From JAFAGO01 sp031987605 (GTDB lineage Bacteria > Bacteroidota > Bacteroidia > Flavobacteriales > Weeksellaceae), in the NCBI GenBank assembly GCA_031987605.1, contig DALZZF010000010.1, positions 1 to 64,000 of the forward strand: a DNA stretch of 64,000 nt, read 5' to 3'. This document shows positions 25,497 through 34,824 of this stretch, one piece after another. Each line of letters starts with the position of its first letter. Positions within the stretch are counted from its first letter, which is position 1. Under the pieces are notes generated by a model that saw nothing but the letters and a program-made list of their open reading frames with translations, did no database searches and had not been told where the DNA came from. Made by a program: the position numbers and the translations under genes.

Positions 25497-25503
25497 TTCA
25501 GTT

Positions 25504-26907
25504 ATGAATACAGAAGTTAAACACTCATCTATTAAAACGGTGAATCCTTTTAATAATGAAATTGTAAAAGAGTTTGAAGCCATGAGCGCCGAACAGGTTG
25601 CTCAGATTATTGATAAAGCAGATGATGCCTTTAAATCATGGCGAAAAACTTCTTTTTCTGAAAGAGCAGGAATCATGCATAAAGTGGCTTCCATTATGAG
25701 AGAAAGAAAAGAAGAACTCGGCAAACTTGCCACTTTAGAAATGGGTAAACTTATTTCTGAAAGTATTTATGAAGTAGAATTGTCTGCCGATATTTTTGAT
25801 TATTATGCGGATCATGCAGAGAGATTTTTAGCCGATGAAAAACTTGATGTAAAACACGGAGAAGCATTTTTGGCATACGATCCGATTGGTGTTATTTTGA
25901 GCGTTCAACCTTGGAATTTCCCGTATTATCAGATCACAAGAAGTGCAGCGGCACATGTAATGGCTGGAAACACAATGGTTTTGAAACATGCTTCCAACGT
26001 TCCGCAATGTGCGCAGATTATGGAAGATATCTTCCTTGAAGCCGGACTTCCAAAAGGAGTGTACACCAATTTATTTGTTTCCGGAAAAGATATCGAACCT
26101 TTGGTTTCCAACCCGAAAATTAAAGGAATTACATTAACAGGAAGCAAACCTGCAGGTGCAAGTATTGCCGCTGCAGCAGGTTCTCAGGTTAAAAAATCAA
26201 CTTTGGAACTGGGAGGAAGCGATCCGTTTATCGTTTTGGAAGATGCCGATATTCAACAAGCGGTTGATGTTGCCGTTGCCGGAAGAATGTGGAATGCCGG
26301 GCAAGTTTGTGTTTCCCCAAAAAGAGTATTGGTACCCGCATCAAAATATGATGAATTTTTAACCAAAACCAAAGACGCTTTTACCAAACTGAAAGTAGGA
26401 AATCCAATGGATGCCGACACCAATGTTGCACCTTTGAGTTCTGAAAAAGCAGCAGTAGATGTGGTGGCACAAGTGCAAAAAGCAGCACAACAAGGTGCAA
26501 ATGTTGTTTTAGGAGGTAAAAGAATTGACCGTGACGGTGCTTTTGTAGAACCTACTTTGATTACAGATATTACCCCTAAAATGGATGCCTATTTTGAAGA
26601 AATCTTCGGTCCGGTTTTCCAATTGTACAAATACAACGACATTGATGAAGCTGTTGAAATTGCCAACGCAACTGAATTTGGTTTAGGAGGAACTGTATTT
26701 GCGAAAGATACTCAAAAAGCAGTAGAAGTAGCCAGAAGAATTGAAACCGGAATGGTGTATATTAATCACGTAACTGGTATTGCTCCTGAACTTCCGTTTG
26801 GCGGGACCAAAGAATCCGGATATGGCAGAGAACAATCGCCAGCAGGAATTTACGAATTCGTGAATGCGAAATTAATCAGAACCACAACGCCTGATAAAAC
26901 TTATTAA
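25504..26907 (+). CDS. NAD(P)-dependent succinate-semialdehyde dehydrogenase-type enzyme
   Basis: A 467-residue aldehyde dehydrogenase. QPWNFPYY (135-142) and Lys161 belong to the cofactor site, Glu235 in LELGGSDP is the general base, and Cys269 in NAGQVCVSPKR is the nucleophile. The GGSDPFIV wording and shorter length resemble the YneI/Sad-type succinate-semialdehyde dehydrogenases, which convert succinate semialdehyde to succinate. Substrate assignment is by resemblance only. It is monocistronic and ends at a strong bidirectional terminator. Confidence 0.85.
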   Translation: MNTEVKHSSIKTVNPFNNEIVKEFEAMSAEQVAQIIDKADDAFKSWRKTSFSERAGIMHKVASIMRERKEELGKLATLEMGKLISESIYEVELSADIFDYYADHAERFLADEKLDVKHGEAFLAYDPIGVILSVQPWNFPYYQITRSAAAHVMAGNTMVLKHASNVPQCAQIMEDIFLEAGLPKGVYTNLFVSGKDIEPLVSNPKIKGITLTGSKPAGASIAAAAGSQVKKSTLELGGSDPFIVLEDADIQQAVDVAVAGRMWNAGQVCVSPKRVLVPASKYDEFLTKTKDAFTKLKVGNPMDADTNVAPLSSEKAAVDVVAQVQKAAQQGANVVLGGKRIDRDGAFVEPTLITDITPKMDAYFEEIFGPVFQLYKYNDIDEAVEIANATEFGLGGTVFAKDTQKAVEVARRIETGMVYINHVTGIAPELPFGGTKESGYGREQSPAGIYEFVNAKLIRTTTPDKTY

Positions 26908-26939
26908 AAGAAATAAAAATACAAGTGTTTGAAAACAAA

Positions 26940-26964
26940 AAACTGCCGCAATTTGCGGCAGTTT
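26940..26964. terminator. Strong bidirectional intrinsic terminator
   Basis: AAACTGCCGCA-att-TGCGGCAGTTT, an 11-bp perfect stem, has T-runs on both strands and sits between the convergent dehydrogenase and rimM genes. Confidence 0.85.
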
Positions 26965-26985
26965 TTTTACGGCTGAAAATATGAA

Positions 26986-27525
26986 TTATTCATCTTTTAT
27001 CGCAGGACTCAAAAAAACATCCAGCAAACCGTCCGGAAGTTGCATGCTGATTTTTTTCTCATCGCGATTTACCTCCAAAATCCAGTCTTTGATGATTGGG
27101 ATAATGACTTCCTTTCCCTTAAGGTTTAAAATGAAATAGTGCTGGGCAGTCTGATCGTTGACTTCTTTAATGATACCGCAGGATTCGCCGTTTTCATCCA
27201 CAATTTCAAACCCGATAATTTCGTGATAATAGAACTGTTTTCCTTTTAATTCAGGCAATGTGGAAAGCGGAAGAAAAACATTTTTCCCCACCGACTGTTC
27301 TACCATTGCTTCCGTGGCATTTTTGAAGGAAATAATTTTATCGGTTTTGTGCCACTGCTGTTTATCAACAAAAAATGGAACCAAAAGTCCGTTGATTTCC
27401 AGAAATATTCCCTCCAGTTTGTTGTAGAGTTCGGGCTGATCGGTATCGAGTTTCAGAACTACATTTCCCTGAAGTCCGTGTGTTCTGGTGATTTTTCCTA
27501 AGAAATAACAATCTTCTTTTTTCAT
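26986..27525 (-). CDS. rimM: 16S rRNA processing protein RimM
   Basis: A 179-residue ribosome maturation factor that assists 30S head assembly by binding S19. The N-terminal beta-barrel begins GKITRTHGLQGNVVLK (about 10-25), and the PRC-barrel-like C-terminal domain carries FYYHEIIGFEI and IPIIKDWILEVN. It follows rpsP (S16) on the same strand, the usual neighbour, although a terminator-like hairpin lies between them. Confidence 0.94.
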   Translation of the reverse strand: MKKEDCYFLGKITRTHGLQGNVVLKLDTDQPELYNKLEGIFLEINGLLVPFFVDKQQWHKTDKIISFKNATEAMVEQSVGKNVFLPLSTLPELKGKQFYYHEIIGFEIVDENGESCGIIKEVNDQTAQHYFILNLKGKEVIIPIIKDWILEVNRDEKKISMQLPDGLLDVFLSPAIKDE

Positions 27526-27577
27526 TGGTTTGATATTTTATATCCTTGTCAAGGTTTAAAACGTTGAAAAAGATAAT

Positions 27578-27606
27578 AATAAAGCCGCGAATTTCGCGGC
27601 TTTATT
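27578..27606 (-). terminator. Hairpin between rpsP and rimM
   Basis: A 13-bp perfect stem (27578-27590 with 27594-27606, AAAGCCGCGA/TCGCGGCTTT) with loop ATT. Read on the minus strand it is followed by a T-rich stretch and could attenuate transcription from rpsP into rimM. Confidence 0.75.
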
Positions 27607-27630
27607 CAGTTGGATTTTTTTTGTAAAATC

Positions 27631-28260
27631 TTAGGCTTCTTCGGTTCCTTTTGCTTCATCAGCAGGAGTTTCCTCAGTCGCTTCAGCAACTACTTCTTCT
27701 ACAGGAGCATCTGCGGCAGCATCTTTTACTTCTACCACTTCTTCCGCAACCACTTCCGCAGTTGGTTCAGCAGATTCATCGTTGATGATTTCAGTTACTT
27801 CTTCAGCCGTTTCAGCCTGAGTAGCTGCAATTCTTGCTTCGTTTACTTTTGTTTCCGCTTCAAGAGCCGCTTTTTTAGCATCTGCTTTTGCAGTAGCCAA
27901 ACCATCTACTTTACCTTGTACTTTTGCTTCTTTTGCGTCTAACCAAGCGGTAAACCTTTTTTCAGCTTCAGCTTCATCAAAAGCACCTTTTGCAACACCA
28001 CCTTGAAGGTGTTTTTTGTACAAAACTCCTTTATAAGAAAGGATTGCTCTTGCAGTATCGGTTGGCTGAGCACCATTGTTTAACCATTTTACAGCGGAAT
28101 CTACGTCCAGTTCAATGGTTGCAGGATTGGTGATTGGATTATAGATTCCCAATTTTTCGATGAATCTACCATCTCTTCTTGCTCTTGCATCGGCTACTAC
28201 AATGTGGAAAAATGGTTTTCCTTTTTTACCGTGTCTTTGTAATCTGATTTTTACTGACAT
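27631..28260 (-). CDS. rpsP: 30S ribosomal protein S16 with long Ala/Glu-rich tail
   Basis: Residues 1 to about 80 are a normal S16 (MSVKIRLQRHGKKGKPFFHI, then RDGRFIEKLGIYNP). The total length is 209 residues because of a tail of about 120 residues, rich in Ala, Glu, Val and Lys, with repeats such as EEVVEVK and VEEVVAEATEE. Extended S16 tails are known in Bacteroidetes, so this is probably not a fusion artefact. The tail is strongly acidic and likely unstructured; its job is unknown. Confidence 0.95.
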   Translation of the reverse strand: MSVKIRLQRHGKKGKPFFHIVVADARARRDGRFIEKLGIYNPITNPATIELDVDSAVKWLNNGAQPTDTARAILSYKGVLYKKHLQGGVAKGAFDEAEAEKRFTAWLDAKEAKVQGKVDGLATAKADAKKAALEAETKVNEARIAATQAETAEEVTEIINDESAEPTAEVVAEEVVEVKDAAADAPVEEVVAEATEETPADEAKGTEEA

Positions 28261-28308
28261 ATATTAAAAATTTTTGGGAACTCGTCCCGGTTAATGATTT
28301 AAAGTGCG

Positions 28309-28316
28309 CAAAAATA
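28309..28316 (-). promoter_or_regulatory. -7 box TATTTTTG upstream of rpsP
   Basis: Minus-strand match to TAnnTTTG, 49 bp before the rpsP start. Confidence 0.45.
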
Positions 28317-28405
28317 CAAAAAAAATGGCAATAAGACAATTCTGTTTTATTCAAAATTCAGAAATGATAATCTTCAAATGTTTGTGTTGAAGTATTGGAT
28401 ATGTT

Positions 28406-28918
28406 TTATGCAGGAATTCCCATATAGAAAAAGCCTAAACATTCCTGATTTTCATCTAATTTTAAGAAATCACCCATGTGTTTGATTAATCCTGGTGAAC
28501 CCCAGTAACAACCGATAGTATTGGCAGCACAGGTAAGATACATATTCTGAACCGCCATTGAAACCGCGGCAATTTCTTCCCATTTTGGAACCAGATTGCT
28601 GTATTCTACCACAATGCTAATTATAGCGCCCGAACGTTCTGTTTTAAAAATAAAATCATCATATTTCTTTTGCAGGAACTGAAATTCAGGAGTTATATCC
28701 TTATATATACGTTGGAGTTCTTTTCCCAAAGCAAGTTTTTCATCCCCTTTAAAAACACGAAACCGCCATGGTCTTGTACGTTTGTGATTGGGCGCTAAAA
28801 CTGCTGCAGAAAGAATGTCATTTATAATGGCTTCGGGAACTGCTTCACCGGTATAATCTTTTGGGAAAGTACTTCTTCTTTCCTCAATAATATGTTTTAA
28901 AATTTGTGCGTTTTCCAT
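28406..28918 (-). CDS. Nitroreductase-family protein
   Basis: A 170-residue FMN-dependent nitroreductase-fold protein. EERRSTFPKDYTGE at the start and LAPNHKRTRPWRFRVFKG (about 37-54) bind the FMN phosphate, and AANTIGCYWGSPG near 130-142 closes the site. It probably acts as a homodimer using NAD(P)H on an unknown quinone, nitro or flavin substrate. The length is on the short side for the family. It is alone on the minus strand. Confidence 0.85.
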   Translation of the reverse strand: MENAQILKHIIEERRSTFPKDYTGEAVPEAIINDILSAAVLAPNHKRTRPWRFRVFKGDEKLALGKELQRIYKDITPEFQFLQKKYDDFIFKTERSGAIISIVVEYSNLVPKWEEIAAVSMAVQNMYLTCAANTIGCYWGSPGLIKHMGDFLKLDENQECLGFFYMGIPA

Positions 28919-28986
28919 GCTGTAATATTATGAATTATGTGAAAATAAATGGTCAATAATGTGAAATTTTCTTGTGGATTAATTAT

Positions 28987-29005
28987 AGAGGCTGTGATAA
29001 TTTTG
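28987..29005. repeat. Diverged half-copy of the CTGTGATAAATTT element
   Basis: AGAGGCTGTGATAATTTTG resembles the left arm of the hairpin elements at 34825-34901 and 38962-39005. No clear right arm was found. The rest of the 28919-29211 spacer has no gene. Confidence 0.4.
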
Positions 29006-29211
29006 TGAAATAAAATTTAATTGGTTTATCCATTATTCATAACAATTGAAATTAGATTTGTTTTCCTTCGCTAAGTGAAATCGAAGATTCAACGTAGTCA
29101 ACGCATTTGCGATCCTAAAAACCTACAGATTATATAAAAATCTTTGGGGAATTTGCGTTTAAAAAAGCATTATGATTAAAAGCGGATAATCACTTAAAAT
29201 ATAAACATCCT

Positions 29212-29661
29212 CTATAAAATTTCAACAATCTCCTGAGAAATATTGTTGAGGGTAAAAGAATCACATACTTTCATTCCCATCATCGTTTGTGCAATCGGGC
29301 TTTCCGGAGAAATAGCATAAAAGCGGTCGCCTTCATAGAAAAATTCTCCAAGGGAAACCGAAATGTAAAACCGCGCTTTATTGGTCATAACAATGGATCC
29401 GAGGCGGATTTCTTCGGTTCTTGTATTCACGACTTTTGCCATATTCCGGTTCATTTCATGGAATGCTCCCAACTGTTTTTGCATCTGATAAATTTCTTCC
29501 TGAATTTCCTCACGGATGCTATCGTATTTCGGTGTTTTTTTGATGTCCCGGCTTGCTTCCAACGTAAAATTGATGAAGTTTTCCAGTTTCCTGATTTTTT
29601 CGGAAATGATGTTTTTTACAAAATTTCTGAGTTCATTTTTTTCTACGACCTGATGCTGCAT
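29212..29661 (-). CDS. GreA/GreB-family-like protein
   Basis: A 149-residue protein. The N-terminal part (about 1-85) is helical and charged, like a Gre coiled coil. The C-terminal part (GSIVMTNKARFYISVSLGEF, then YAISPESPIAQTMMGMKV) has the wording of the GreA/GreB FKBP-like domain, which docks on RNA polymerase. The acidic residues at the coiled-coil tip of true Gre factors cannot be confirmed, so it may be a Gre-like polymerase-binding protein and not a cleavage factor. Confidence 0.75.
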   Translation of the reverse strand: MQHQVVEKNELRNFVKNIISEKIRKLENFINFTLEASRDIKKTPKYDSIREEIQEEIYQMQKQLGAFHEMNRNMAKVVNTRTEEIRLGSIVMTNKARFYISVSLGEFFYEGDRFYAISPESPIAQTMMGMKVCDSFTLNNISQEIVEIL

Positions 29662-29831
29662 ATTTCTAAACTAAACAACTAAAATAAAAAAAATATTTTT
29701 AGAATAAATTGTAGGATGTCGGGAGTGAGAATTTGGAAGAAACGTTTTTTTTAATCGGTTCGTTTCAAAAACGAAGTAAAACTTTTAAATTACTGAAATT
29801 CTACACATTAAATTTTATAAAAAAGATGAAA

Positions 29832-29859
29832 TTTGTCAGGTTACAAATATTTATATTTG
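29832..29859 (+). promoter_or_regulatory. Promoter for the acyl-CoA ligase gene
   Basis: TTTG at 29832-29835, a 16-bp spacer and TATATTTG at 29852-29859, 26 bp before the ATG at 29886. Confidence 0.5.
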
Positions 29860-29885
29860 CAAAACTTCAAACGAATGTTTAAATA

Positions 29886-31655
29886 ATGGCAAATCCCATG
29901 AATATTACCAGAATTTTCGATATCCCTTATTATTCCAACCAAAAGTACAATAAAGCCATCTATGTGTGCGACAAAAGAAACGGAGAATGGACCGGTGTTT
30001 CCACACAAAATTATCTGGAAATCATCAACCAACTTTCACGTGCTTTTTTGAAGTATGGACTTCAGAAAGGCGACAAAATCGGACTCATTTCCTATACCAA
30101 TCGTGTAGAATGGTGCTTTTTCGATCATGCGGCACAACAGGTTGGGCTGGTTACTGTTCCTATTTATCCTTCCATTTCGGATGATGATTGTGTGTATAAT
30201 CTCGGAAATTCGGATGCGAAACTGTGCATTGTTTCGGATGAAAAACTTTTCAGAAAAATTGATGGTGTGAAAAGCCGGCTTCCAAAAATGCAGGAAATTT
30301 TCACTTTTGATGAAATTCCCGGAGCCAGAAACTGGAAAGAACTTTTCGATTTGGGTGAAAAAGAAGATAATCAACCCGAAGTGGAAACACTGAAAAACGC
30401 TGCATCCGAGGACGATCTGGTTTCCATTATTTACACCTCAGGAACTACAGGAACTCCAAAAGGCGTGATGCTTACCCATAAAAATATCATGTCGGATGTT
30501 TTGGGCTGTTACCACATTGTTCCCAACAAGCATCCGGAAAACAGAGCTTTGTCTTTTCTTCCGCTTTGTCATGTATATGAAAGGATGATTCTTTATATTT
30601 TTACACTAAGCGGAATGTCGATTTATTTTGCCGAAAACACCGATAAACTCAGCGAAAATCTCTTGGAAGTGAAACCTCACTATCTTACTGTTGTTCCGAG
30701 AATGATTGAAAAAGTTTTTGATAAAATCATGCAGAAAGGTACAGAAGGTGGAGGTTTAAGATCCCGAATTTTCCTTTGGTCATTAAAAATTGCCGAAAAC
30801 TACAAACAGGGTGAACCTAAAACTTTTGCCCATAAAATTGCGGATAAAGTGGTTTTCAGCAAATGGAGAGCAGGGTTGGGCGGAAACATCATTACTTTGG
30901 TTTCCGGTTCTGCGGCACTTTCAAAACGGTTGAATACGATGTTTTGGGCAGCCGGAATTCCGATTCTGGAAGGCTATGGTTTAACCGAAACATCACCCGT
31001 AATTGCGGTGAACAGTTTTGATCATGTGAAAATCGGTTCTGTAGGGCAACCCATTCCGAATGTAGATGTAAAGATTCAGCAGGATGGAGAAATTACCGTG
31101 AAAGGGCCGATTGTAACCCAAGGATATTACAAAAATCCGGAGATGACCAACGATGCATTTACCGAAGACGGCTATTTTAAAACCGGGGATATCGGGCATT
31201 TGGATTCGGATCATTTTCTTTTTATTACCGACCGGAAAAAGGAAATGTTCAAAACGTCCGGTGGAAAATACATCGCTCCGCAAAATATTGAGAATTTAGC
31301 GCGCGCTTCCCGTTTTATTGAGCAGATTATGGTTGTTGGCGAAGGTGAAAAAATGCCGACAGCATTCATTCAACCCGATTTTGAATATGCTAAATACTGG
31401 GCAACATCACAGGGCATAAACATCGGTAATACTGAACAAGAAATCGTAAAAAGTCCCGAACTGAAAGCGGCCATCGACAACGAAATCGAGAAAGTAAACC
31501 AGCATCTCGGCAATTGGGAAAAAATAAAAAAAGTAGAACTTACCCCCGAAATTTGGGGCGAACACAATGGTTTGCTTACTCCTACATTAAAACTCAAACG
31601 AAAAGCCATCCGCGAAAGATACGATCATCTTTACCAAAAAATGTACGGAAGATAG
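29886..31655 (+). CDS. Long-chain fatty acid-CoA ligase (AMP-forming)
   Basis: A 589-residue ANL-superfamily enzyme that activates fatty acids through acyl-AMP to acyl-CoA. IIYTSGTTGTPKGVMLTH is the ATP P-loop, EGYGLTETSP holds the adenylate-binding Thr-Glu, FKTGDIGHLD carries the ribose-binding Asp, and DRKKEMFKTSGGKYIAP holds the hinge and acyl-specific motif. Length matches bacterial FadD15-type ligases. It has its own promoter and is monocistronic. Confidence 0.92.
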   Translation: MANPMNITRIFDIPYYSNQKYNKAIYVCDKRNGEWTGVSTQNYLEIINQLSRAFLKYGLQKGDKIGLISYTNRVEWCFFDHAAQQVGLVTVPIYPSISDDDCVYNLGNSDAKLCIVSDEKLFRKIDGVKSRLPKMQEIFTFDEIPGARNWKELFDLGEKEDNQPEVETLKNAASEDDLVSIIYTSGTTGTPKGVMLTHKNIMSDVLGCYHIVPNKHPENRALSFLPLCHVYERMILYIFTLSGMSIYFAENTDKLSENLLEVKPHYLTVVPRMIEKVFDKIMQKGTEGGGLRSRIFLWSLKIAENYKQGEPKTFAHKIADKVVFSKWRAGLGGNIITLVSGSAALSKRLNTMFWAAGIPILEGYGLTETSPVIAVNSFDHVKIGSVGQPIPNVDVKIQQDGEITVKGPIVTQGYYKNPEMTNDAFTEDGYFKTGDIGHLDSDHFLFITDRKKEMFKTSGGKYIAPQNIENLARASRFIEQIMVVGEGEKMPTAFIQPDFEYAKYWATSQGINIGNTEQEIVKSPELKAAIDNEIEKVNQHLGNWEKIKKVELTPEIWGEHNGLLTPTLKLKRKAIRERYDHLYQKMYGR

Positions 31656-31716
31656 TTCTATTTTTTATTTTTCGTTTTTCCTCACAAAAAGAACTTCATT
31701 CAAGTTGGGACGCAAA

Positions 31717-31750
31717 TTTGTCATACTTTCCGATTTAGGTATTAAATTTG
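31717..31750 (+). promoter_or_regulatory. Promoter for the M3 peptidase gene
   Basis: TTTG at 31717-31720, a 22-bp spacer and TAAATTTG at 31743-31750, 36 bp before the ATG at 31787. Confidence 0.5.
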
Positions 31751-31786
31751 AGCTTACTTTTCCATATCTAAAAAAGATAAAATTCT

Positions 31787-33829
31787 ATGAATATTTTAAC
31801 TCAAAAATTCAATACACCTTTTACCACTGCGCCTTTTGAAGAAATTAAAAATGAAGATTTTCTTCCCGCATTTCAGCAACTCATCAAAATTTCCGAAAAG
31901 GAAATTGAAGATATTGCCCATAATTCCGAAGCGCCGACTTTTGAAAATACCATTGAAGCTATGGCGTTTTCCGGTGAACAACTGGATCGGGTTTCCAGTG
32001 TTTTCTTTAATCTGAATTCTGCCGAAACCAATGATGAAATCCAGCAGATTGCACAGGAAGTTTCCCCGCTTTTAACCGAATTTTCTTCCAGAATTTCTCA
32101 AAACGAAGAACTTTTTGCAAGAATTAAAAAAGTATTCGATGAAAAGGATAAATACGTTCTGAACGAAGAACAGCAAACGCTGCTTGATGAAACGTACAAA
32201 GGTTTTGTTCGCAGCGGTGCTTTGTTAAATGAAAGCGATAAGAAAAAATTACAGGAAATCAATATCGAACTTTCCAAAAAATCTTTGCAGTTCGGACAAA
32301 ATGTGCTGGCTTCCACAAACGCTTATTTCAAACATATTACCGATAAAGAAGAACTGAAAGGAATTCCCGAAGCGATTCTTGCACAATATGCAGAAGAAGC
32401 AAAAGAAAGAAATCTTGACGGTTATGTGATTACGCTGCAATATCCAAGTTATCTTCCTGCCATCACCTATGCCGAAAATCGAGAACTCAGAAAGGAACTT
32501 GCTCTTGCAAATGGTAAAAAATCTTTTGATGGCAGTGAACTCGATAATCAACAACTGATTAAAGATCTGATAAAACTACGACATGATAAAGCGAAATTAT
32601 TAGGCTATAAAAACTTTGCCGATTACGTTCTGGAAGAAAGAATGGCACAATCTCCGGATAAAGTTTTTTCATTTTTAAATGAATTACTGGAGAAAGCAAA
32701 ACCCTATGCCCAAAACGAAATTGAGGATTTGAAAAAATTAGCAAAAGCCGATGGAATCGAAGAAATGCAATCTTACGATCATTCCTTTTATGCCGAAAAA
32801 TTGCGAAAACAGAAATTTGATCTGAATGATGAAGAGCTGAAACCGTATTTTCAGTTGGAAAATGTTCAGGAAGCGGTATTCAGTCTGGCAAAAAAACTCT
32901 TCAATCTTGAGTTTAAGGAAATTGATACGATTCAGAAATATCATCCGGATGTGAAAACATATATTGTGTCGGAAGTTGGAAGTCAGAAGTCGGAAGAAGA
33001 AGGGTTTTCTGGCATAAAAGCGATTCTTTATGCCGATTATCATCCAAGAAAAGGAAAACGTGCTGGAGCTTGGATGACGAGCTATAAAAACCAATGGAAA
33101 AAAGATGGTGAAAACTCCAGACCGCATATTTCTGTGGTGTGTAATTTTACGAAACCAACTTCCGATACACCGAGTTTGCTGACTTTCAATGAAGTGACAA
33201 CGCTTTTCCATGAATTTGGTCATGCCCTGCACGGAATTCTGGCCAATACCGAATATCCGAATCTTTCTGGGACTTCTGTAAAATGGGATTTTGTGGAACT
33301 GCCTTCCCAATTTCTCGAAAACTATTGCTACGAACCGGAATTCCTGAAAACTTTTGCCAAACATTTTCAAACCGGACAAGTGCTTCCGGATGAAAAAATT
33401 AAAAAAATAAACGAGTCCAAAAACTTTATGGAAGGATACCAAACGTTGAGACAGTTAGGTTTTGGATTATTGGATATGGCTTATCATACAAAACCCGATG
33501 CAGTAACTGACGTCAAAACATTTGAATCTGAAGAAACAAAGGCAACCAATTTCTATCCTTCCAATCCCGAAACGGCAATGAGTCCGAGTTTTTCGCATAT
33601 TTTTCAGGGCGGATATTCTGCGGGATATTATTCCTACAAATGGGCGGAAGTTCTGGATGCGGATGCATTCTGGTATTTCAAGGAAAACGGAATCTTCAAT
33701 CCGGAAATTGCAGCGAAATATAAATACATGCTTTCACAAGGCGGTACAAAAAATCCAATGGAATTGTACAAAGCATTCCGTGGAAGCGAACCAAAAGTGG
33801 AAAGTCTGCTGAAACGGGCTTTTGGATAA
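31787..33829 (+). CDS. M3-family zinc metallopeptidase (Dcp/PrlC-like)
   Basis: A 680-residue thimet-oligopeptidase-like enzyme that degrades short peptides. LFHEFGHALHG contains the HExGH zinc site (His475, Glu476, His479), and the third ligand should be the Glu in the following LSGTSVKWDFVELPSQ segment. No signal peptide is seen, so it is likely cytoplasmic, as oligopeptidase A. Dcp and OpdA subtypes cannot be separated by eye. Confidence 0.92.
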   Translation: MNILTQKFNTPFTTAPFEEIKNEDFLPAFQQLIKISEKEIEDIAHNSEAPTFENTIEAMAFSGEQLDRVSSVFFNLNSAETNDEIQQIAQEVSPLLTEFSSRISQNEELFARIKKVFDEKDKYVLNEEQQTLLDETYKGFVRSGALLNESDKKKLQEINIELSKKSLQFGQNVLASTNAYFKHITDKEELKGIPEAILAQYAEEAKERNLDGYVITLQYPSYLPAITYAENRELRKELALANGKKSFDGSELDNQQLIKDLIKLRHDKAKLLGYKNFADYVLEERMAQSPDKVFSFLNELLEKAKPYAQNEIEDLKKLAKADGIEEMQSYDHSFYAEKLRKQKFDLNDEELKPYFQLENVQEAVFSLAKKLFNLEFKEIDTIQKYHPDVKTYIVSEVGSQKSEEEGFSGIKAILYADYHPRKGKRAGAWMTSYKNQWKKDGENSRPHISVVCNFTKPTSDTPSLLTFNEVTTLFHEFGHALHGILANTEYPNLSGTSVKWDFVELPSQFLENYCYEPEFLKTFAKHFQTGQVLPDEKIKKINESKNFMEGYQTLRQLGFGLLDMAYHTKPDAVTDVKTFESEETKATNFYPSNPETAMSPSFSHIFQGGYSAGYYSYKWAEVLDADAFWYFKENGIFNPEIAAKYKYMLSQGGTKNPMELYKAFRGSEPKVESLLKRAFG

Positions 33830-33857
33830 TATTTAGAGGTGATTTTGATATAAATGA

Positions 33858-33886
33858 AGTTCGGGCGGCCGCAGGCCGCCCGAACT
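33858..33886. terminator. Very strong bidirectional terminator
   Basis: AGTTCGGGCGGCC-gca-GGCCGCCCGAACT, a 13-bp perfect GC-rich stem followed by TTTT, lies between the convergent peptidase and SDR genes. It is unusually GC-rich for this DNA. Confidence 0.8.
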
Positions 33887-33909
33887 TTTAACAAAAATAT
33901 CATACATTG

Positions 33910-34689
33910 CTACATGGTCATGCCGCCATCAACAGCAAGTGCTTGACCTGTAACATGTTTCGCGCCGGCAAGAAACAGAACGCCTTCAGCAATATCTTCA
34001 GCACTCTGATCTACGCCCTGCGGAATGAGGGTTGTTTTATTTCTTTCCCATGATTGTTCTTCCGTTTCTCCGGGTTTTTTCCAGCGGTCGGCAATTCCGC
34101 CTTCGCCGCGCCACATTCCGGTTCCGATAATTCCCGGACAAATCGCGTTAACGGTAATTCCGGTTGCTGCAACTTCTTTGGCAATGCTGTTGGTAAATCC
34201 AATGACTGCAAATTTAGAGGCAACATAATGGGAGAGATGTGGCATTCCCATTTTTCCGGCAATAGAAGCGGTATTGATAATAGCTCCGGAACCCTGAGGT
34301 TTCATCACTTCCAGTGCGGCTTTGGTACAGATAAATACGCCTTTTGCATTGATTCCGAGAACCCGATCCCATTCTTCGGGCGTGATTTCTTCAATACTTC
34401 CGATTCCCACAACTCCCGCATTATTGCAAGCCACATCCACACTTCCTAATTTTTCATTGGTTTCCTGAAAAATCGCGTGAATATTATCATAATCAGCAAC
34501 ATTTCCACCGAAGGTAATAACTTCCGCACCCAATGTTTCCGCTTCCTGTTTTGTGCTTTGCAGAAATTCCTCCTTTAAATCTACAAGAGCTAGTTTAGCC
34601 CCTTCTTTTGCAAATGCCAGAGCGATGGCTTTTCCGATTCCGCCACCGGCACCGGTAATCAGAACCACTTTGTTTTCAAACTTTTTCAT
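33910..34689 (-). CDS. Short-chain dehydrogenase/reductase
   Basis: A 259-residue classical SDR. ITGAGGGIGKA (about 12-22) is the NAD(P) loop, NNAGV (about 89-93) the stabilising motif, and Ser-Tyr-Lys catalysis is seen as INTASIAG and YVASKFA. The C-terminus ALAVDGGMTM is typical of classical SDRs of the glucose dehydrogenase/FabG-like group. Asp in LVDLKEEF after the second beta strand suggests NAD preference. The substrate is unknown. It is monocistronic. Confidence 0.88.
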   Translation of the reverse strand: MKKFENKVVLITGAGGGIGKAIALAFAKEGAKLALVDLKEEFLQSTKQEAETLGAEVITFGGNVADYDNIHAIFQETNEKLGSVDVACNNAGVVGIGSIEEITPEEWDRVLGINAKGVFICTKAALEVMKPQGSGAIINTASIAGKMGMPHLSHYVASKFAVIGFTNSIAKEVAATGITVNAICPGIIGTGMWRGEGGIADRWKKPGETEEQSWERNKTTLIPQGVDQSAEDIAEGVLFLAGAKHVTGQALAVDGGMTM

Positions 34690-34824
34690 CTTATTCTTTT
34701 ATTGATTATGCTTTACGCTTTATAAAGGTACGCACATTTTTACGGAAATTGCATTTGTTTTTCAGGACAAAAATCAGTAATAATAAAAAAATAAAGTTCA
34801 TTTTTAGTATCTTTAAAAACCCTT

